Below are positions 57,831 to 64,000 of a stretch of 64,000 nt of DNA, one piece after another. The notes under the pieces are model-generated. The model was not told the DNA's origin, searched no databases, and saw nothing but the letters and a program-made list of their open reading frames with translations. The stretch is from Sophora flavescens (taxonomy: Eukaryota; Streptophyta; Magnoliopsida; Fabales; Fabaceae), in contig CM061069.1 in the NCBI GenBank assembly GCA_030762895.1, positions 4,523,178-4,587,177 on the forward strand. Direction: 5' to 3'. Numbering within the stretch: position 1 is the first letter of the stretch; every line of letters starts with the position of its first letter. The position numbers were made by a program, and so were the translations under genes.

Positions 57831-60247
57831 AATGTGGCCTTGGAAGGGGTGGCAAACACCAGATTGGTTGAAGGCGCATCGGAAAGGATCCTCTTGGTGT
57901 TGTTGGTTTTTCAAAATACTGACTTTCGATATTTATCAATTTCGTGGGGTGCTCGATGGTATGGCGAGGGTATGGCTGCACGGCTTCTCGACTTCCATAG
58001 TTGATGGACGTGGTGTTAGGTGACGCCTTCCGGGACGGAACCGAAGCACCTAGAGACGGGTGATCGTCCTTAAGTGGCCTTGGAAAGGGTGGCAAAGACT
58101 AGATCACCTGAAGGCACATCGGAAAGGATCCTTGCGATTTTATTGGTTTTTAAAAATGCTGGCTTTCAATATTTATCAATATTGTGGGGTACTCGATGGT
58201 GTGGAGAGGCTGTGGGTGCGCGGCTCCTCGACCTTGGTTGTGGATGGATGTGGTGTTAGGTGATGCCTTCCATGGCGGAGCCGTAGCACCAAGAGACGGG
58301 TGATCGTCCTGAAGCTTCCTTGGAATGCGCGGCAAACACCAGATCGACTGAAGGCGCATCGGAAAGGATCCTCGTAATGTTGTTGGTTTTTAAAAGTGTT
58401 GGTTTTCGATATTTATCAATATTGTGGGGTACTTGATGGTGTGGCTAGGCTGTGGGTGCACGGCCCCTCAACCTTGGTTGTGGATGGACGTAGTGTTAGG
58501 TGATGCCTTACGGTGCAGAGACGAAGCACCAAGAGACGGGTGATCGTCCTGAAGTGGCCTTGGAAGGGTTGGCAAATACCAGATCGGCTGAAGGCGCATC
58601 AGAAAGCATCCTCTTGATTTTGTTGGTTTTTAAAAATGTTGGCTTTCGATATTTATCAATTTTGTTGGGTACTCGATGTTGTGGTGAGGTTGTGGGTGTA
58701 CGGATCCTCGACCTTGGCTGTGGATGGATGTGGTGTTAGGTGATGCCTTCCTGGGCGGAGCCGAAGCACCAAGAGACAGGTGATCGTCTTGAAGTGGCCT
58801 TGAAAGGGATGGTAAACACCAAATCGGTTGAAGGCGCAACGGAAAGGATCATCTTGATGTTGTGGTTTTTTCAAAATATTGGGTTTTGATATTTATCAAT
58901 TTCGTGGGGTGCTCGATGGTATGGCGAGGCTATGGGTGCAGCCTTCTCGACTTTTGTAGTGGATGGACGTGGTGTTAGGTGATGCCTTCCGGGGCGGAAC
59001 CGAAGCACCTAGAGATGGGTGATCGTCCTGATGTGGCCTTGGAAGGGGTGGCAAAGACCAGATCGCCTACAGGCGTATCGAAAAGGATCCTTGCGATGTT
59101 GTTAATTTTTAAAAAGGCTGGCTTCCGATATTTATCAATTTCGTGGGGTACTCGATGGTGTGGCGAGGTTGTGGGTGCGCGGCTCCTCGACCTTGGTTGT
59201 CGATGGATGTGGTGTTAGGTGATGCCTTCCATGGCGGAGCCGAAGCACCAAGAGACGGGTGATCACCCTGAAGTGGCCTTGGAATGGGCGGCAAACACCA
59301 GATCGACTGAAGGCGCATCGAAAAGGATCCTCGTAATGTTGTTGGTTTTTAAAAGTGTTGGCTTTCGATATTTATCAATATTGTGGTGTACTCGATGGTG
59401 TGGCGAGGCTATGGGTGCACGGCTCCTCGACCTTCGTTGGGGATGGACGTGGTGTTAGGTGATGCCTTCCGGGGCGGAGCCGAAGCACCAAGAGACGGGT
59501 GATTGTCCTGAAGTGGCCTTGGAAGGGGTGGCAAACACCAGATCTCGACTGAAGGCGCATCGGAAAGGATCCTTGCAATGTTGAAGGTTTTTAAAAATGT
59601 TCACTTTTGATAGTTATCAATTTCGTGGGGTACTCGATGATGTCGCTAGGCTGTGGGTGCACGGCTCTCCTCGACCTTGGTTGTGGATGGACGTAGTGTT
59701 AGGTGATGCCATCCGGTGCGGAGACGAAGCACCAAGAGATGGGTGATCGTCCTGAAGTGGCCTTGGAAGGGGTGGCAAATACCAGATCGGCTGAAGGCTC
59801 ATCAGAAAGGATCCTCGTGATCTGGTTGGTTTTTAAAAATGTTGGCTTCCGATATTTATCAATTTTGTGGGGTACTCGATGGTGTGGTGAGGTTATGGGA
59901 GTACGGATCCTCGACCTTGGCTGTGGATGGACGTGGTGTTAGGTGATTCCTTCCTGGGCGGAGCCGAAGCACCACGAGACAGGTGATCATCCTGAAGTGG
60001 CCTTGGAAGCGGTGGCAAACACCAGATCGGTTGAAGGCGCATCGGAAAGGATCATCTTGATGTTGTTGGTTTTTCAAAATATTGGATTTCAATATTTATC
60101 AATTTCATGGGGTGCTCGATGGTATGACGAGGCTATGGGTCCACGACTTCTCGACTTTCGTAGTGGATGGACGTGGTGTTAGGTGATGCCTTTTGGGGCG
60201 GAACCGAAGCACCTAGAGACGGGTGATCGTCCTGAAGTGGCCTTGGA

Positions 60248-60712
60248 AGGGGTGACAAACAGCAGATCGACTGAAGGCGCATCGGAAAGAATCCTTGCAA
60301 TGTTGATGGTTTTTAAAAATGTTCACTTTCGATAGTTATCAATTTCGTGGGGTACTCGATGGTGTGGCTAGGCTGTGGGTGCACAGCTCCTCACCTTAGT
60401 TGTGGATGGACGTAGTGTTAAGTGATGCCTTCTTGTGGGGAGACGAAGCACCAAGAGATGGGTGATCGTCCTGAAGTGACCTTGGAAGGGGTGGCAAATA
60501 CCTGATCGGCTGAAGGTGCATCAAAAAGGATCCTCGTGATTTTGTTGGTTTTTAAAAATGTTGGCTTTCGATATTTATCAATTTTCTGGGGTACTCAATG
60601 GTGTGGTTAGGTTGTTGGTGTGCGGATCCTCGACCTTGGCTGTGGATGGAAGTGGTGTTAGGTGATGCCTTCCTGGGCGGAGCCGTATCACCAAGAGACG
60701 GGTGATCGTCCT
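60248..60712. repeat. satellite segment, second copy of 57366-57830
   Basis: Nearly the same 465 bp as 57366-57830. It diverges on the left at ACCTAGAGAC and on the right after GATCGTCCTGAAG, so the exchange boundaries fall inside monomers. Confidence 0.75.
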
Positions 60713-63587
60713 GAAGTGGCCTTGGAATGGGCGGCAAACACCAAATCGATTGAATGCGCATCGGAAAGGATCCTCGTAATGTTGTTGGTTTTTAAAAGTG
60801 ATGGCTTTCGATATTTATCAATATTGTGGGGTACTCGATGGTGTGGAGAGGCTATGGGTGCGCGACTCCTCGACCTAGGTGGTGGATGGACGTGGTGTTA
60901 GGTGATGCCTTCCGGGGCGGAACCGAAGCACCAAGAGACGGGTGATCGTCCTGAAGTGGCCTTGGAAGGGGTGGCAAACACCAGATCGACTGAAGGAGCA
61001 TCGGAAAGGATCCTTGCAATGTTGATGGTTTTTAAAAATGTTCACTTTTGATAGTTATCAATTTCGTGGGGTACTCGATGGTGTGGCTAGGTTGTGGGTG
61101 CACGGCTCCTCGACCTTGGTTGTGGATGGACGTAGTGTAAGGTGATGCCTTCCTGTGCGGAGAGGAAGCACCAATAGACGGGTGATCGTCCTGAAGTGGC
61201 CTTGGAAGGGGTGCCAAATACCAGATCGGTTGAAGGCGCATCAGAAAGGATCCTCGTGATTTTGTTGGTTTTTAAAAATGTTGGCTTTCAATATTTATCA
61301 ATTTTGTGGGGTACTCCATGGTGTGGTGAGGTTGTTGGTGTGCGGATCCTCGACCTTGGCTGTGGATGGACGTGGTGTTAGGTGATGCCATCCTGGACGA
61401 AGCCGAAACACCAAGAGACGGGTGATCGTCTTGAAGTGGCCTTGGATGGGGTGGCAAACACCAGATCGGTTAAAGGCGCATCGGAGAGGATCCTCTTGGT
61501 ATTGTTGGTTTTTCCAAATATTGGCTTTCGATATTTATCAATTTCGTGGGGTACTAGATGGTGTGGTGAGGCTGTGGGTGCACGGACCCTTGACCTTTTC
61601 TATGGATGGACGTGGTGTTAGGTGATGCCTTCTGGGGCGGAGCCAAAGCACCAAGACACGGGTGAACTTCCAGATGTGGCCTTGGAAGTGGTGGCAAACA
61701 CCGGATCATCTGAAGGCGCATCGGAAAGGATCCTGAAGATGTTGTTGGTTTTTAAAAATGTTGGCTTTTGATAATTATCAATTTCGTGGGGCTGCCGATG
61801 GTTTGGCGAGGATGTGGGTTCGCATCTCCTCGACCTTGGTGGTGGATGGATGTGGTATTAGGTGATGCCTTCTGGGGTGGAGCCGAAGCACGAAGAGACG
61901 GGATATCGTCCTGAAGTGGCCTTGGAAGGGGAGGCAAACACCAGATCTGCTGAAGGCACAACGGAAAGGATCCTCGTGATGTTGTTGGTTTTTAAAAGTG
62001 TTGGCTTTCGATATTTATCAAAATTGTGGGGTACTCGATGGTGTAGCGAGGCTGTGGGTACGCGGCTCCTCGACCTTGGTGGTGAATGGACGTGGTGTTA
62101 GGTGATACCTTCCGGGGCTGAGCCGAAGCACCAAGAGACGGGTGGTCGTCCTGATGTGGCCTTGGAAGGGGTGGCAAACACCATATCTGCTGAAGGCGCA
62201 TCGGAAAGGATCCTGGTGATGTTGTTGGTTTTTAAAAATATAGGCTTTCGATATTTATCAATTTTGTGGGGTACTCGATGGTGCGGTGAGACTGTGGGTG
62301 CGTGGCCACTCGACCTTTTCTGTGGATGGACGTGGTGTTAGGTGATGTCTTTCGGGGCAGAGTCGAAGCACCAAGAGACGGGTGATCGTCCTGAAGTGGC
62401 CTTGGAAGTGGTGGCAAACACCGGATCGTCTGAAGGCACGTCGTAAAGGATCCTTACGATGTTGTTGGTTTTTAAAAATGTTGGCTTTGGATAGTTATCA
62501 ATTTTGTGGGGTACTCGATGGTGTTGCGAGGCTGTGGGTGCGCGGCTCCTCGACCTTGGTGGTGGATGGACGTGGTGTTAGGTGATGCCTTCCGGGGCGG
62601 AGCCGAAGCACCAAGAGACGGGTGATCGTCATGAAGTGGCCTTGGAAGGGGTGGCAAACAACATATCACCTGAAGACGAATCGGAAAGGTTCCTTGCGAT
62701 GTTGTTGGTTTTTAAAAATGTTGGCTTGCGATATTTATCAATTTCATGGGGCACTCGATCGTGTTTTGGGGCTGTGGGTTCGCGGCTCCTCGACCTTGGT
62801 TGTTAAAGGACGTGGTGTTAGTATATGCCTTCCGGAGTGGAACCTAAGCACCAAGAGACAGGTGATCGTCCTGAAGTGGCCTTGGAAGGGGTGGCAAACA
62901 CCATATCGTTAGAAGGCGCATCAGAAAGGATCCTCGCGATGTTGTTGTTTTTTTGAAAATGATGGCTTTCGATATTTAACAATTTCGTGGGGTACTCGAT
63001 GGTGTGGTGAGGCTGTTGGTGTGCCGCTCCTCGACCTTAGCTGTGGATGGGTATGGTGTTAGGTGCTGCCTTCCGAGGTGGAGCCGAAGCATCAAGAGAT
63101 GGGCGATCGTCCTGAAGTGGCCTTGGAAGGTGTGACAAACACCAGATCGACTGAAGGCGCATCGGAAAGGATCCTCGTGATGTTGTTGGTATTTAAAAAT
63201 ATTGGCTTTCGATAGTTATCAATTTCATGGGGTATTCGATGGTGTGGCGAGGTTGTGGGTGCGCGGCTCCTCGACCTTGGTGGTGGATGGACGTGGTGTT
63301 AGGTGATGCCTTCCGGGGCGGAGCCGAAGCACCAAGAGACGGGTGATCATCCTGAAGTGGACTTGGAAGGGGTGGCAAACACCAGATCTGCTGAAGGCGC
63401 ATCGAAAAAGATCCTCGTGATGTTGTTGGTTTTTAAAAATATTGGCTTTCGATATTTATCAATTGCGTCGGGTACTCGATTGTGTGGTGGGGTTGTGGGT
63501 GCGCGGCTACTCGACCTTGGTTGTGGAAGGAAGTGGTGTTAGTATATGCCTTCCGAAGCGGAACCGAAGCACCAAGAGACGGGTGAT

Positions 63588-64000
63588 TGATAACTCATTT
63601 TTGAGTTTCCTTTTAGTGTGTATACTTGACCTAATTAATTGTTATATGTGTTTGATATTGGTGATTTGGCTGAGTTTTACAATATTGGGCTTAATTGCTA
63701 AACATTGTTAATTTTTGGATTTTTCACTCATCGTGACCTTGTTGTCTTACACAGAGCATAACTTGAGCTACAGATATCGGATTTTAATGATCTTGTGGTC
63801 CCTAGAAAGATACGGAAGAGCCCTACAATTTCAGGTGTCACAAGAATTGTCAAATTAGGCCAAAATCAAGGCTAAATTGGCTCACGAGTTCTCTGGCGCG
63901 GATCAGTGCGCTGTCCATGATGTTCCTTCACTTAAATGGGCCTAACTTACTCATATTAAGCCCAATTAAGGCGTATGATACCTTGTTGGAAAGCTTATTC
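63588..64000 (+). mobile_element. start of another LTR-like sequence (runs off the window)
   Basis: Satellite stops after GACGGGTGAT and TGATAACTCATTTTTGAG begins, a canonical TG start. GTGAT (63583-63587) would be the left target duplication. The 413 visible bases are A/T-rich with GAGCATAACTTGAGCTACAG, a wording I associate with plant LTRs. There is no coding frame worth calling. The right end is not visible, so the class is unproven. Confidence 0.5.

Larger units (their letters stand above)
50270..63587. repeat. 240-bp satellite array, block C part 2
   Basis: About 55 monomers with the same block-C variants as 40001-46595. It resumes in phase at GAGCCGAAGCACC. Longer-range duplications link it with part 1: the GTGTTAAGTG.TGCCATCCGG monomer recurs at about 40490, 44731 and 53726, and GCCTTACGGT...GAGACG at 43379, 52335 and 58506. 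A fused monomer is at 51776. The last monomers (61600-63580) are closer to the general consensus. The array is cut at GACGGGTGAT (63587). Confidence 0.96.

Noticed and set aside
284..63542. Many 60-210-codon open frames on both strands in the satellite, some with similar protein wording (MMPSGAEPKHQE..., MRLQPIWCLPPLPRPL...)
   Set aside because: They repeat once per 240-bp monomer, exist on both strands over the same DNA, and end or fuse according to random monomer changes. They follow from a monomer length divisible by three, not from genes.
1..63587. CENP-B-box-like motif in the monomer (TTTCGATATTTATCAA)
   Set aside because: It shares only the TTCG start. The required CGGG part is absent, so the resemblance is not meaningful.

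Overview
The window is a block of plant, probably eudicot, heterochromatin. About 46 kb of the 64 kb (roughly 72%) is one tandem satellite with a monomer of about 240 bp. I estimate about 190 monomers by dividing length by 240. The satellite is interrupted by LTR-retrotransposon material of several families. I see no ordinary cellular gene, no rRNA or tRNA gene and no CRISPR array. The plant assignment rests on the retroelement types: Athila-lineage Ty3/gypsy with a tRNA-Asp-type primer site, a Del/Tekay-like LTR, and the typical plant 'GGGGACAATG...TTTAAG.TTGGGG' 3' region. I do not recognise the satellite and cannot name the species.

Layout: satellite block A (1-910 and 1810-13221) is broken by an 899-bp LTR-like insertion with a perfect 5-bp target duplication (911-1809). 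A 500-bp run of N (13222-13721) follows. Then comes the 3' end of an Athila/Tat-type element with its 3' LTR (13722-16675). Satellite block B is 16676-30465. A nearly complete Athila-like element starts at 30466, and its 3' LTR runs into a second 500-bp N gap (39501-40000). Satellite block C (40001-46595 and 50270-63587) carries a 3.67-kb solo-LTR-like insertion at 46596-50269. A further LTR-like sequence begins at 63588 and leaves the window.

The only protein-coding material is the gag-pol of the element at 30466. It contains a gag domain with a CCHC knuckle, an aspartic protease, reverse transcriptase, RNase H and a three-part integrase. It is dead: there are in-frame stops in gag and between gag and pol, three frame breaks, and a changed RNase H catalytic residue. 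The two LTRs differ by about 4% by eye and by a net 120 bp of indels.

The satellite shows higher-order organisation. There is a tandem duplication of about 3.65-3.69 kb in block A, dimer-like tracts, duplicated segments in block C, and block-specific monomer variants. One duplicated segment contains the uninterrupted counterpart of the site that holds the 3.67-kb LTR, so the insertion can be ordered relative to the duplication.

The least explained signal is a set of CG-rich palindromes (core CACGGCCGTG and relatives). They cluster just upstream of the TATA box in the Athila-like LTRs and recur in the other retroelements of the window. A second palindrome, CTCGCGAG, clusters at the same place in the LTR at 15331.
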